From: a virus
Virus record (IMG/VR): IMGVR_UViG_3300033146_005950
Coordinates: 1 to 64,000 of that record
DNA length: 64,000 bases
Strand: one strand, 5' to 3'
The notes below the pieces were generated by a model. It was given only the letters and a program-made list of their open reading frames with translations. It was not told the origin of the DNA and made no database searches. Of the stretch, positions 7,738-15,397 are shown piece after piece. The position numbers and the translations under genes were made by a program. Numbering within the stretch: the stretch's first letter is position 1; the number at the start of each line of letters is the position of its first letter.

Positions 7738-7787
7738 TTATAAACTAAGCCGTAAAAATACAACTCTTTAGAGTTGTATTAGTTCAC
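7738..7787 (+). mobile_element. short IS200/IS605-like non-autonomous element, copy 1
   Basis: The 50-bp unit reads TTATAAACTAAGCC at its left and ends in a perfect hairpin (ATACAACTCT / AGAGTTGTAT, 7758-7779) followed by TTAGTTCAC. The same ends occur at 50298-50348 and, spread apart, at 36748-36956. A subterminal hairpin followed by TTAGTTCAC is typical of right ends of IS200/IS605 elements. The element lies between the clamp and clamp-loader genes; on the minus strand the hairpin is followed by TTTTT, so it may also act as a terminator. Confidence 0.6.
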
Positions 7788-7807
7788 TATAGAATTATAA
7801 TTAAAAT

Positions 7808-8515
7808 TTACCCTTTATATCCGGCGAAAAAATCTAAATCATAATCTTCAACATTTGCGCTAAATTGTATTAATCTAATATTTTTAGTTGAAAATTTAAT
7901 TGTGTAATTAGCGTTTGGTAAATCAAGCAATGCACTTACATTTGCCGACTCTGTAAAATCATCAGGAGTTTCTGAAACATTATCAAACTCATACTCCAGT
8001 TTGTCGTTTGATAATTCATTTTTAAATATAAGTTTTATTTTACTATTAAAGGCAACGATTTCAATTCTTGGTCTGCTTGAGTCAGAAGTCATACCCATCA
8101 AACCTGCAAACTTTTTAATTTCAGCAAGCTTATCAGCAGATAATTCAATTTCTCCTTGTACAGCTTCAAGTTTAATATCAGCAGTCACCATATCAACAAT
8201 TTCATAATCACCCATTGTGTAATTAATTTCTACTTCGCCACTTTTAATCTTCGCAATATTTGTATCATCAATTGATATAGTAGGTGTATCTTTGAACACA
8301 TCAATAATATCATAAAATTCTTTAAAATCATTAAAAGCAACATCATAATCGCCCGCATCAAACATTTCTTTATCTGTGATTAGCCTAAAAGACATTCCCG
8401 CATTTTTATGAAATATTAAATTTTTATCGCCTTTGTTTTGAACTGCTATCATATTCGCAATATGACTACAATTTTTTAGTACTTTAAATATTTTTTTATC
8501 ATATTTAATTTCCAT
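7808..8515 (-). CDS. gp45: sliding clamp (gp45-like processivity factor)
   Basis: The protein of about 235 residues (T4 gp45 is 228) has the length, beta-rich pattern and acidic character of a phage sliding clamp, and lies directly upstream of gp44 as in T4. I place the start at the third ATG (MEIKYDKK, 8515), which has GGAG at a proper distance; the ATG 12 bases upstream lacks a ribosome binding site. In T4 the clamp tethers the polymerase and also activates late transcription with gp33 and gp55. The assignment rests on weak similarity plus strong context. Confidence 0.75.
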   Translation of the reverse strand: MEIKYDKKIFKVLKNCSHIANMIAVQNKGDKNLIFHKNAGMSFRLITDKEMFDAGDYDVAFNDFKEFYDIIDVFKDTPTISIDDTNIAKIKSGEVEINYTMGDYEIVDMVTADIKLEAVQGEIELSADKLAEIKKFAGLMGMTSDSSRPRIEIVAFNSKIKLIFKNELSNDKLEYEFDNVSETPDDFTESANVSALLDLPNANYTIKFSTKNIRLIQFSANVEDYDLDFFAGYKG

Positions 8516-8544
8516 CATTTTCTCCATTTTTAATTAGTGAGGTA

Positions 8545-8576
8545 CGGTGTCATCACTTTTAATTGCAATGACACCG
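8545..8576 (-). promoter_or_regulatory. hairpin in the gp45 leader
   Basis: A 9-bp perfect stem (CGGTGTCAT / ATGACACCG) with a 14-base A-rich loop lies between the gp32 stop and the gp45 start, about 30 bases before the likely start. It is GC-richer than its surroundings and sits in the same place as the hairpin before gp44. It could attenuate read-through from gp32 or control translation. Confidence 0.5.
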
Positions 8577-8609
8577 CTTAAATTTAAAAATTATATTTTT
8601 AATTTTTTA

Positions 8610-9473
8610 TTAATCGTCAATCGATGCTTTCATTTTTGCTATAAAATCATCATCGTCATCAGCACCATCATTGTCATCTAATATATCTTTTACTGGAGTC
8701 GAGTCTTTAACTTCGTCTTCAGCTGGGATATTTTCAACAGGAGTCCCGGCGACAGTGTTTCCAGCCACTTCATCAAATTTTTTCTTTGCTGCTTCATAAG
8801 ACGAAAAGTTATCTGGTGAAATAAAAGGCTTTAAATCAAACAGTACTTCATCAACTTTATCAGCAACACTTTCCTCAAGAGGCTTAGGTGGTTGAAAATT
8901 TGAATTATCATAACCAAAGTAATTTATTAATTTGCCTTCATCATTTTCAAAAGATTCAGGAATACCTATCAAATTAAAATCTGCCCCTTCATCATAATCA
9001 AATACAATGCAAGGTTCTTCAAGAGAATCTGAAGCAGGATTTATTTTACCTTGTATTTTTTTATAAAGTTTATTAGTAAATTCCCACAAAAACACTTTGC
9101 CATTATTTTCAGGTTTTACAGGATCTTTAATTACTAATATATTACAAATATATTTAACTTTCTTTTTCCTACGACGGTAAGCAGCTTTATCCCCGCGGTC
9201 CCAAGTAGCGCTTTGTGTTTCACAAACAGGACAACGTTCGCCAATATCAGTATGGCATCTTTCAGAATAAGTTCCGTTTTCTTGAAACCAATGACTTGTT
9301 TTTGATACAATTGGTGTTGGGGTATCTGGGGCAGGCAATAGTCTTATCCTCACTGAAATTTCACCTGCACTATTTTTTGTAGGTTTATAAAATCTGTCGT
9401 CCGATTTCTTTTCTGATGATTGCTCAAATGCTTTGCGAGCAGCTTCTTTGTTTATAATTCCTCTACGTGCCAT
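8610..9473 (-). CDS. gp32: single-stranded DNA-binding protein (gp32-like)
   Basis: The 287-residue protein (T4 gp32 is 301) has the gp32 layout: a basic N-terminal arm (MARRGIINKEAARKAFEQ), a core with a zinc site (H-W-F...CHTDIGERCPVC, about 62-85) and a strongly acidic C-terminal tail (DDNDGADDDDDFIAKMKASI) that in T4 recruits partners. It coats single-stranded DNA during replication and recombination. The start has a good AAGGAG. The gene follows a probable gp59 gene by only 4 bases. Confidence 0.9.
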   Translation of the reverse strand: MARRGIINKEAARKAFEQSSEKKSDDRFYKPTKNSAGEISVRIRLLPAPDTPTPIVSKTSHWFQENGTYSERCHTDIGERCPVCETQSATWDRGDKAAYRRRKKKVKYICNILVIKDPVKPENNGKVFLWEFTNKLYKKIQGKINPASDSLEEPCIVFDYDEGADFNLIGIPESFENDEGKLINYFGYDNSNFQPPKPLEESVADKVDEVLFDLKPFISPDNFSSYEAAKKKFDEVAGNTVAGTPVENIPAEDEVKDSTPVKDILDDNDGADDDDDFIAKMKASIDD

Positions 9474-9477
9474 ATTT

Positions 9478-10059
9478 TTATTCTCCTTGTAAAATATGTT
9501 TATTAATTTTTATAATTTTTAAGAATGTTTTATATCTAAAACTTATTCTTTTTGATTTTGCAGATTTATGTAAAGTTTCATAAAATTCGCAAGCTAAAAT
9601 ATTATTTAAGTGATTTTTAATTATTAATTTAAACAATATTGGCTCTCCGTCTTCATTAATTTCAAAATAATCTTTATAATCAATTCCTCCTTGAGCAGTA
9701 ATATTTTTTAACTTTGTTATATTAAATATATAATTTTCATTTGAATATTCAAAACTTTTTTTCATAATTTTTTCAGATAATTTATCATTATAATAAAATT
9801 TATTAAAAAGTTCATTATTTTCAAAATAATAATCTGATGCAAATAATGCAACATCTCTTAGCTTGTATTTATTTGACTGAATATCATTAAAAATTTCCTT
9901 TGAAAAATGTTTAATATTATTAAAACTATTCTCCCAATCTCTTTCCGCTCTTTCTCTTCTAATATGATTTATAAAATATTTATCTGCTTCAGTTTTTCTG
10001 CTTAAATACCGATTTACATTTGAAATAATCGGAACTACATATTTGTAACTATTGCACAT
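9478..10059 (-). CDS. gp59: probable helicase assembly protein (gp59-like loader)
   Basis: This 193-residue helical protein (T4 gp59 is 217) aligns by eye with gp59 in several places: KYKLRDVALFASDYYFENN with gp59 KYKLKELALIF..., and FKLIIKNHLNNILACEFYETL with the gp59 FKLLQSN... region, followed by a basic helix like gp59 KLKAYRKILNID. In T4, gp59 loads gp41 helicase on gp32-coated forks and its gene is next to gene 32; here it also abuts gp32. The match is from memory and needs a profile search. Confidence 0.6.
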   Translation of the reverse strand: MCNSYKYVVPIISNVNRYLSRKTEADKYFINHIRRERAERDWENSFNNIKHFSKEIFNDIQSNKYKLRDVALFASDYYFENNELFNKFYYNDKLSEKIMKKSFEYSNENYIFNITKLKNITAQGGIDYKDYFEINEDGEPILFKLIIKNHLNNILACEFYETLHKSAKSKRISFRYKTFLKIIKINKHILQGE

Positions 10060-10072
10060 AATATTAAAAACC

Positions 10073-10366
10073 TTATCTTAATTTTTTAACTCTTCTAAAT
10101 CTTGGCAATGAATGATGCGAAGTTGGAATGTAAATAAGTTTATTATTTATAATATAATCTTCAATATTATCTAATGAAGTATTTACGACTAATTTATTTT
10201 GTTGTATTTTTTTATTTGTACCCATTATTAAAAATCTGTACAAAACATCCCCAGGAGCGATTTCGTCTCCATTTAAATCGTGAATTGCCATTATATCATC
10301 AATGTCTTCATCAGTCACTCTATCAAAAGTTCTGTATTGATAATCAAATATTTCTTCTACATTCAT
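10073..10366 (-). CDS. hypothetical protein, 97 aa
   Basis: The gene starts at an ATG with AAAGGAG and is the first gene after dyad element A, ahead of the gp59-like and gp32 genes. The N-terminal half is acidic (VTDEDIDDIMAIHDLNGDE) and the C-terminus is basic (RFRRVKKLR). The segment NGDEIAPGDVLYRFLIMG looks like a small beta-barrel. The family was not recognised; the operon position suggests a role in replication. Confidence 0.55.
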   Translation of the reverse strand: MNVEEIFDYQYRTFDRVTDEDIDDIMAIHDLNGDEIAPGDVLYRFLIMGTNKKIQQNKLVVNTSLDNIEDYIINNKLIYIPTSHHSLPRFRRVKKLR

Positions 10367-10407
10367 TGTCGTTTTCTCCTTTTTTTTAATTACAATAATA
10401 ATATATA

Positions 10408-10429
10408 ATTTTATTTTCCAAAATAAAAT
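10408..10429 (-). promoter_or_regulatory. 22-bp dyad element A (middle-promoter-like)
   Basis: A perfect inverted repeat ATTTTATTTT-CC-AAAATAAAAT, flanked on the minus strand by CTATTTTATT upstream and TTATATATTA downstream, lies about 40 bp before the start of the gene at 10366. The same dyad with the same flanks occurs at 12942, 16424 and 62355, always just upstream of a replication or recombination operon. It may be a promoter with a built-in operator, or an mRNA 5' hairpin. Confidence 0.6.
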
Positions 10430-10447
10430 AGAAAATATGTTTTTTTT

Positions 10448-10798
10448 TTACATAAATAAATTTAATGTTGAGTCTTCAGTATAATTATTATGACTTTTTA
10501 AAATTTCAGCCAATAACCATTTTACATCCGGGTTTATTAAATTCTTTAATTTATTAGCATCTATTATATGTTTTGTTATTTCAACTAAAACAGAAAAAAT
10601 ATCAATTCCTTTTGCTTTGCTTGCATACAATAACAACTCATTAAATAAACCAATTTGCCGTTTGCCAATTTCTGCAACAGAATAAATTGCGAATGTATCT
10701 AAGTTTATAGATTCATACTTTTTAGTATTTTTTATTAAATCTAAAAACTTTTTATATTCAACATTACGCAGAATGCTTTCAACATTTTCATTTTCCAT
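10448..10798 (-). CDS. hypothetical helical protein; candidate gp33-like late co-activator
   Basis: The 116-residue protein is predominantly helical, has a strong AGGAGGTG upstream, and ends in EDSTLNLFM. T4 gp33 has about 112 residues and ends in a clamp-binding hydrophobic-acidic motif (TLDFLL), which this C-terminus resembles. The gene lies between the helicase and the gp59/gp32 operon; in T4, gene 33 is also next to 59 and 32. The identification is only a suggestion from size, ending and context. Confidence 0.35.
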   Translation of the reverse strand: MENENVESILRNVEYKKFLDLIKNTKKYESINLDTFAIYSVAEIGKRQIGLFNELLLYASKAKGIDIFSVLVEITKHIIDANKLKNLINPDVKWLLAEILKSHNNYTEDSTLNLFM

Positions 10799-10815
10799 AA
10801 TTAAATTTTCACCTC

Positions 10816-12252
10816 CTAAGTAAAATCTAAACTCGTCAAACGAGTTGTTTTATCATCATCATTTTTCTTTTTAATTTCTTTTACAAAACTAACTGTGTCT
10901 GACACATCATCATCTAAACTTTGCAAATTTGGAGCTTCGCCAGCGACTTCTCCAACTTTATGAATCGTATCCCCAATATCAGTCATTCTCATTTTAGGAT
11001 AATACATACCCACTTGAGTATAACGGTTATTTTCTTTATACCTATTTTTTACTACTACTAAATTCATTTTGTTTTGATTTTGCAATTCTGCATCAGCAAT
11101 AACACCGATTACTAAATCTGCACCCATTACAATTCCGAAAGACTCTGCAATATCGGCAACACTTAAAATAGTTTTTGAAGTCCCCTCTCTATTTGTTTGA
11201 ACTGCTGAAACAATTGGCACATCATCGGTCACTCCAATTGCTCTTACTTCTTCTGAAATTACTTTCTGTTCTCTATAAGGATTATCGGCTGAGACTCTTC
11301 TTGTGCTTCTCATTAAAGAAAGATAATCAATATAAATAATTTCAGGCACAAAACTTTTTTTATTTTTTAGTTCTTTTAATAAAGCTTTGATATGATTAGC
11401 ATTTATTGTACTTGGGGGAAATTCTTTTATAAATAAATTTCCATTATTTACAATACTTTTATTATATGCTTCAATAAATGATTTCTTTGGTATCGTTTTT
11501 AAATCATCCATTTTTACATCTAATAAATTTGCTAAAATTCTTTGCCCAATTCTTTCTTCTGACATTTCTAACGAAACATATAATACTTTTTTATTATCTC
11601 TCAAATTTTGAGAAGCTTGACTACACATTATTGCAGATTTACCAACACCAGTCCCTGCCATATATAATGACAAAGCTTTAGTATGATGACCGCCGTCTAC
11701 AATTTCGTCAAGTGCTTTAATACCAGTTGAAATTGAGAATTCTTTTGAATGCAAAAAAGAAAACATTTTTTCTGCACTGCTCTCAGAATTAAAGTCAAGA
11801 CCAACTTCATTATCAAAATTGAAAGCAAGAACTTCTTCAATCTTTGAAGATAAATCTGTCTCTTCATTTATATCAAAATCATCACTTTCCATCCGCTCAT
11901 ATAAGTTAGCAATTTCATTAGTTAACAAACTTTCTTTAATAAATTGCTCAATTACTAATAATAGAAAGTCTTCATTAAAATCATCAATACTAATATCAAA
12001 ACACTGTTTAAAATATTCTAAATGAGCAGGTTTTTGCAGCACCAATCTAAAGTCGTGTGCGCTTGGCACTTTATCGAACTCAGTAATAAATTTTAAATAA
12101 TTTTTTACAATAAAGACTGCTTCAACTGCATTAAAAAAACTTGCGTCAATATAAGGCAAAAGTTTTTCACGAACAGCAGGTTTTGTAAACATATATTGAA
12201 TTATTAATTTTTCTAATACAAGCGGATCTCTCTTAATTTCATTTATATTCAA
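10816..12252 (-). CDS. gp41: replicative DNA helicase (gp41-like, DnaB/RecA fold)
   Basis: The product of 478 residues (T4 gp41 is 475) probably starts at a TTG (12250-12252) with AAGGA seven bases upstream. It has a helical N-terminal domain and a RecA-like ATPase core: Walker A AGTGVGKS (about 199-206), the SLEMSEERI segment (about 227-235), and Walker B IIYIDYLSL (about 305-313), followed by QTNREG. This hexameric helicase moves 5'-3' on the lagging strand with primase. The gene is intact, unlike the gp41 genes broken by split inteins in some environmental phage sequences. Confidence 0.92.
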   Translation of the reverse strand: MNINEIKRDPLVLEKLIIQYMFTKPAVREKLLPYIDASFFNAVEAVFIVKNYLKFITEFDKVPSAHDFRLVLQKPAHLEYFKQCFDISIDDFNEDFLLLVIEQFIKESLLTNEIANLYERMESDDFDINEETDLSSKIEEVLAFNFDNEVGLDFNSESSAEKMFSFLHSKEFSISTGIKALDEIVDGGHHTKALSLYMAGTGVGKSAIMCSQASQNLRDNKKVLYVSLEMSEERIGQRILANLLDVKMDDLKTIPKKSFIEAYNKSIVNNGNLFIKEFPPSTINANHIKALLKELKNKKSFVPEIIYIDYLSLMRSTRRVSADNPYREQKVISEEVRAIGVTDDVPIVSAVQTNREGTSKTILSVADIAESFGIVMGADLVIGVIADAELQNQNKMNLVVVKNRYKENNRYTQVGMYYPKMRMTDIGDTIHKVGEVAGEAPNLQSLDDDVSDTVSFVKEIKKKNDDDKTTRLTSLDFT

Positions 12253-12285
12253 TTTGTTTTCCTTTTTAAGCTATGAAGTGAATAA

Positions 12286-12672
12286 TTATTTAACATCGTG
12301 GTGATTACAATGCCAATAAATATTACGAAGATCTCCTCTGACGGTAACATTAGTAAATGTTGGAGTAAATGTTGGAGTATTTCTTTTATTAATTTTTTCA
12401 TCTTTTTCTTTTAGTTTTATGTAACACCATAATAGCCCTAACTCAATATTTGAGTCGTCACGATCTTTTGTGACTGACGCTTTAATATTATTATATGAAA
12501 ACATTACAATTGTGATTTTATCCTCAAATTGATAAATTTTAATTTTTTTAATAAAATTTTGTTTTTTCTTTATTCCAGGCCACGGCGCTTTAAATCTTTT
12601 ATAAAAATAATTTATCAAATCAGGATAACATTTCGTGACCTCAATAAAATTCTTTTTATTCTTTTTACTCAT
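12286..12672 (-). CDS. hypothetical basic protein, 128 aa
   Basis: The start has AAAGGAG upstream. The product is Lys-rich, with a central beta-like segment (KITIVMFSYNNIKASVTKDR), a short direct repeat TPTFTPTFT near residue 104, and a C-terminus with WHCNHHD that could bind a metal. The family was not recognised. It lies in the operon ahead of the gp41 helicase. Confidence 0.55.
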   Translation of the reverse strand: MSKKNKKNFIEVTKCYPDLINYFYKRFKAPWPGIKKKQNFIKKIKIYQFEDKITIVMFSYNNIKASVTKDRDDSNIELGLLWCYIKLKEKDEKINKRNTPTFTPTFTNVTVRGDLRNIYWHCNHHDVK

Positions 12673-12688
12673 TTTGTATTATCTCCTT

Positions 12689-12886
12689 TTATTTTGTAAT
12701 ATCAAAGCCGAAATTATTGTCAATTTCTCTTTGCATATCAAATTCTTCAATTGTGCTGTCGTCACCTACAACTTCTATTAATTTAAAACCGCGTTTTTCT
12801 TTATAAAGAACTGTATCAATAACAACACATTCGTCAGACAAATGGTTTTCTAAGTCTTCTTTACCATTAAGTATTAAAACTGCCAT
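12689..12886 (-). CDS. hypothetical acidic protein, 65 aa
   Basis: The start at 12886 (MAVLILNGKEDLEN) has AAAAGGAG upstream; the longer open frame upstream overlaps the promoter dyad and is not expected to be translated. The protein is small, acidic and probably a single alpha/beta domain. It is the first gene of the helicase operon behind dyad element B. Unknown function. Confidence 0.55.
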   Translation of the reverse strand: MAVLILNGKEDLENHLSDECVVIDTVLYKEKRGFKLIEVVGDDSTIEEFDMQREIDNNFGFDITK

Positions 12887-12941
12887 AATCAATTTCTCCT
12901 TTTTTTTATAATTGATTTTTTTAATTATATTAAAATATATA

Positions 12942-12963
12942 ATTTTATTGTTTAAAATAAAAT
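12942..12963 (-). promoter_or_regulatory. 22-bp dyad element B (middle-promoter-like)
   Basis: The inverted repeat has one mismatch compared with the other three copies (ATTTTATTGT-TT-AAAATAAAAT), and the flanking CTATTTTATT and TTATATATTT on the minus strand are kept. It lies between the terminator of the uvsX-C gene and the first gene of the helicase operon. Confidence 0.6.
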
Positions 12964-12992
12964 AGAAAAATGTATTTTTATGAGGAAAAAAA

Positions 12993-13029
12993 TTGAGCAT
13001 AAATTGATTAAAAACCAAAATATGCTCAA
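12993..13029 (-). terminator. intrinsic terminator after uvsX-C
   Basis: The minus strand forms a perfect 9-bp stem (TTGAGCATA / TATGCTCAA) followed directly by seven T residues, just downstream of the uvsX-C stop. Confidence 0.75.
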
Positions 13030-13056
13030 AATATATAATTTTTTTAAAAAATAGAT

Positions 13057-13665
13057 TTATTCATCTTCCGCTTCACCGATATTGTCCTGTTCTAATACAT
13101 CGACAATTTCGGCATTATCCTGTAATAATTGTTCTTCAGCAACAGTTAAATTTACAGGTATTTTATAAAATGCTTCAATTACCTCTCTCAAATTACTGTG
13201 CTCAAATACTTTATCCCAAAACTCTTTATTTGTATGAATTTCAGTTGTTAAACATACCCAAGTATTTTCATCAATAATCTCTTCTTCATCTTCAGATTTT
13301 ATTGTGAACTTCCAACCACCCGAACGCCCTACTTTACATTGTTTTATAAAACCTGTATTTTTTGCAATATCAAATAAACCAGAATATTTTAGAATTCCTT
13401 TATCATAATGAACTGTAATTCCAATTTTAGACTTTTCTTTTATAAATCTACTTTTATCAACAACTAAAGTAAAATTATAACCTTCTAATTCATTTTTATT
13501 ATTTTTTGCTTGAGACTTTCCAATAATGAATATGGAGTCAGCCGCATAAGTAGTTCCTGTATTGTGAGAAACCACTCCGTTATCAAAAAAGTATTGTTCT
13601 TCATTTTCAACTGAAATATCATAAACTTTTCTTCTGCCAACAGGTTTAATAGATTTAATTTTCAT
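13057..13665 (-). CDS. uvsX: split intein C-part + C-terminal part of UvsX recombinase
   Basis: The start is the ATG at 13665 (MKIKSIKPVGRRK), six bases after AAGGAG. Residues 1-35 are an intein C-part ending in FFDNGVVSHN with the terminal His-Asn. Thr36 is the +1 residue, and the extein TGTTYAADSIFIIGKSQAK matches the UvsX segment that in T4 reads GTGVMYSAD.FIIGK. Residues 36-202 cover the rest of the UvsX core (VVDKSRFIKEKSKIGITV) and an acidic C-terminus (DNIGEAEDE) like T4 UvsX. Joined with the 227 extein residues of the upstream gene this gives 394 residues, close to the 391 of T4 UvsX. The two parts are separated by a homing endonuclease gene. Confidence 0.92.
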   Translation of the reverse strand: MKIKSIKPVGRRKVYDISVENEEQYFFDNGVVSHNTGTTYAADSIFIIGKSQAKNNKNELEGYNFTLVVDKSRFIKEKSKIGITVHYDKGILKYSGLFDIAKNTGFIKQCKVGRSGGWKFTIKSEDEEEIIDENTWVCLTTEIHTNKEFWDKVFEHSNLREVIEAFYKIPVNLTVAEEQLLQDNAEIVDVLEQDNIGEAEDE

Positions 13666-13813
13666 ACATTCTCCTTTTTTATTTGAGTCAGAATTTTCTT
13701 GACTCATTTTAGATTAAATTTATTTTTTTTAATAATTTGTATTTACTAACATATTTGTGAAGATTAAAATTTAATCTCCATAATTTATTGTATATTTTTC
13801 CACCATACAAGTT

Positions 13814-15385
13814 TTAATTTGTCTTAAAAAACTTAAGCATACCTGAGTCTCTATATTTTAAATACCCATTAAGTTCTAATATTTCGGCACCTGTTAAATT
13901 TTCATCATAATATTTCCAATCTTTTAATTTATGTTTTTGCAAAGAATACCTATTATAAATTAATTCATTTTTAACGTAAAATAAACCTGGTTGCAAAATA
14001 TTAATTAATTCAAACCCAGCTGCTTTATATCCTTCCCCATTAAAATAATCTCGATGGCAATACGAAACTAAATTATCAAAGCCTTTTAATAATTTAGATA
14101 ACCCTCCCACAACTGTAATATTTGACTTTGTAACGTATCTAAGTAATTCATTAGTGTCCTCAAATCTGCCCTTACCTATTCCCACTGCTGAAACTAATTC
14201 ACCATCATAAAATAAACCAATTTTATGTTTACTATTTACATACCCTTGAATATGAAATTTGTTAACGAAATTTCGGTATTCTTCAACACTCAATTCTTTT
14301 TTAATTGTGTTTCTTGCATAAATTCTTTGATTATTTTTACAAAGTCTATTTGAAATTATATTTTTTACAATATCTTTTTTATACGCCCAAACATATTCAT
14401 TAATGTGAATAACATCTATATTGAAATTATCTTTAAAAAAATTTGTTTTATCAAAATGATAATTAGGATCTTTGAATTTACTTGAGTGCCAATAAATACC
14501 ATTAAATTCTATGCCAATATTTTTAGATGGCGCATAAATATCTAATTCATATTTTTTATCTTTAACAACAAAAAATTTATTATTTATTACTTTATCATCA
14601 ATTATACTTTTAACAAAATCTAATAATTCTTTTTCTCCTTTAGAATAATTAGATTTAGAACAATTAGGACAAACATTATAACGAGCCAAAATGTAATGAC
14701 TATTATTTTCAAATTCTAACTCCCATTCGTGAGAGCAAACTTTACACTTATATTTCATAGTGTTTTTATTTACAAAATCATCTTTATTTGACAATACTTC
14801 AATATTTTTAGAATTTAAAATATCAACATATTTTGAATAGTAATTTTTAATTTTTGTTTCATTACCTTTCTTTCTATCAATCAACTTTAAATTATTATCG
14901 ACGCCGTACCGTTCAATCAGTGTGCATTTCATTTTTTCTTTAACAATATCTGATTTAGCTACATTATCAACTCCATATTTTTCAATTACTGTTTCTTTAG
15001 ATCGTTCTCTAAAATCATCAGTGCTCATATATGAATTAGTTCCATATTTAGTTAAACAAGTCTGCTTAATTTTTTCTTTAACAATATCTGATTTTGAAGC
15101 CCATTCAATTCCATATTTTTTTAAATTAGTTTCTTTAATTTTTTTAATTTTTTCATTCATTAACTTCTTATCTTTTGCAACACATTTTTTACTGCAATAA
15201 GTTAAATATCCTTTGGAGAAATTTTTAAATTTCACAGGTTTATTACAAATTTTGCATTTTGGCTTTTCTTGTTTAGATATGAATTTATCATAATAATCTT
15301 CAAGGGGCATAGTATGCTTCTTTGAAATATGACAGCCCAGCCCCTGCAAAGATTTATATTCTTTATTACATAATTGGCATTTCAT
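13814..15385 (-). CDS. Vsr-like homing endonuclease inside the fractured uvsX gene
   Basis: The 523-residue protein begins with two Cys/His zinc-finger-like motifs (CQLC...H...H, 3-24; CKIC...C...C, 44-68), continues with three copies of a KYGIEWASKSDIVKEK-like DNA-binding repeat (about 88-165), then a zinc ribbon (CKVC...CPNC, about 214-242) and a Vsr/PD-(D/E)XK-like nuclease core (YELDIYAPSKNIGIEFNG with IYWHSS and YHFDKTNFF, about 280-315). This fits the family of very-short-patch-repair-related homing endonucleases reported with fractured, split-intein genes and in the RecA intron of a Bacillus phage (I-Bth0305I). It stands free between the uvsX halves and presumably promotes their spread by cutting intact uvsX. 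Confidence 0.88.
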   Translation of the reverse strand: MKCQLCNKEYKSLQGLGCHISKKHTMPLEDYYDKFISKQEKPKCKICNKPVKFKNFSKGYLTYCSKKCVAKDKKLMNEKIKKIKETNLKKYGIEWASKSDIVKEKIKQTCLTKYGTNSYMSTDDFRERSKETVIEKYGVDNVAKSDIVKEKMKCTLIERYGVDNNLKLIDRKKGNETKIKNYYSKYVDILNSKNIEVLSNKDDFVNKNTMKYKCKVCSHEWELEFENNSHYILARYNVCPNCSKSNYSKGEKELLDFVKSIIDDKVINNKFFVVKDKKYELDIYAPSKNIGIEFNGIYWHSSKFKDPNYHFDKTNFFKDNFNIDVIHINEYVWAYKKDIVKNIISNRLCKNNQRIYARNTIKKELSVEEYRNFVNKFHIQGYVNSKHKIGLFYDGELVSAVGIGKGRFEDTNELLRYVTKSNITVVGGLSKLLKGFDNLVSYCHRDYFNGEGYKAAGFELINILQPGLFYVKNELIYNRYSLQKHKLKDWKYYDENLTGAEILELNGYLKYRDSGMLKFFKTN

Positions 15386-15397
15386 AAAGAAAATACC

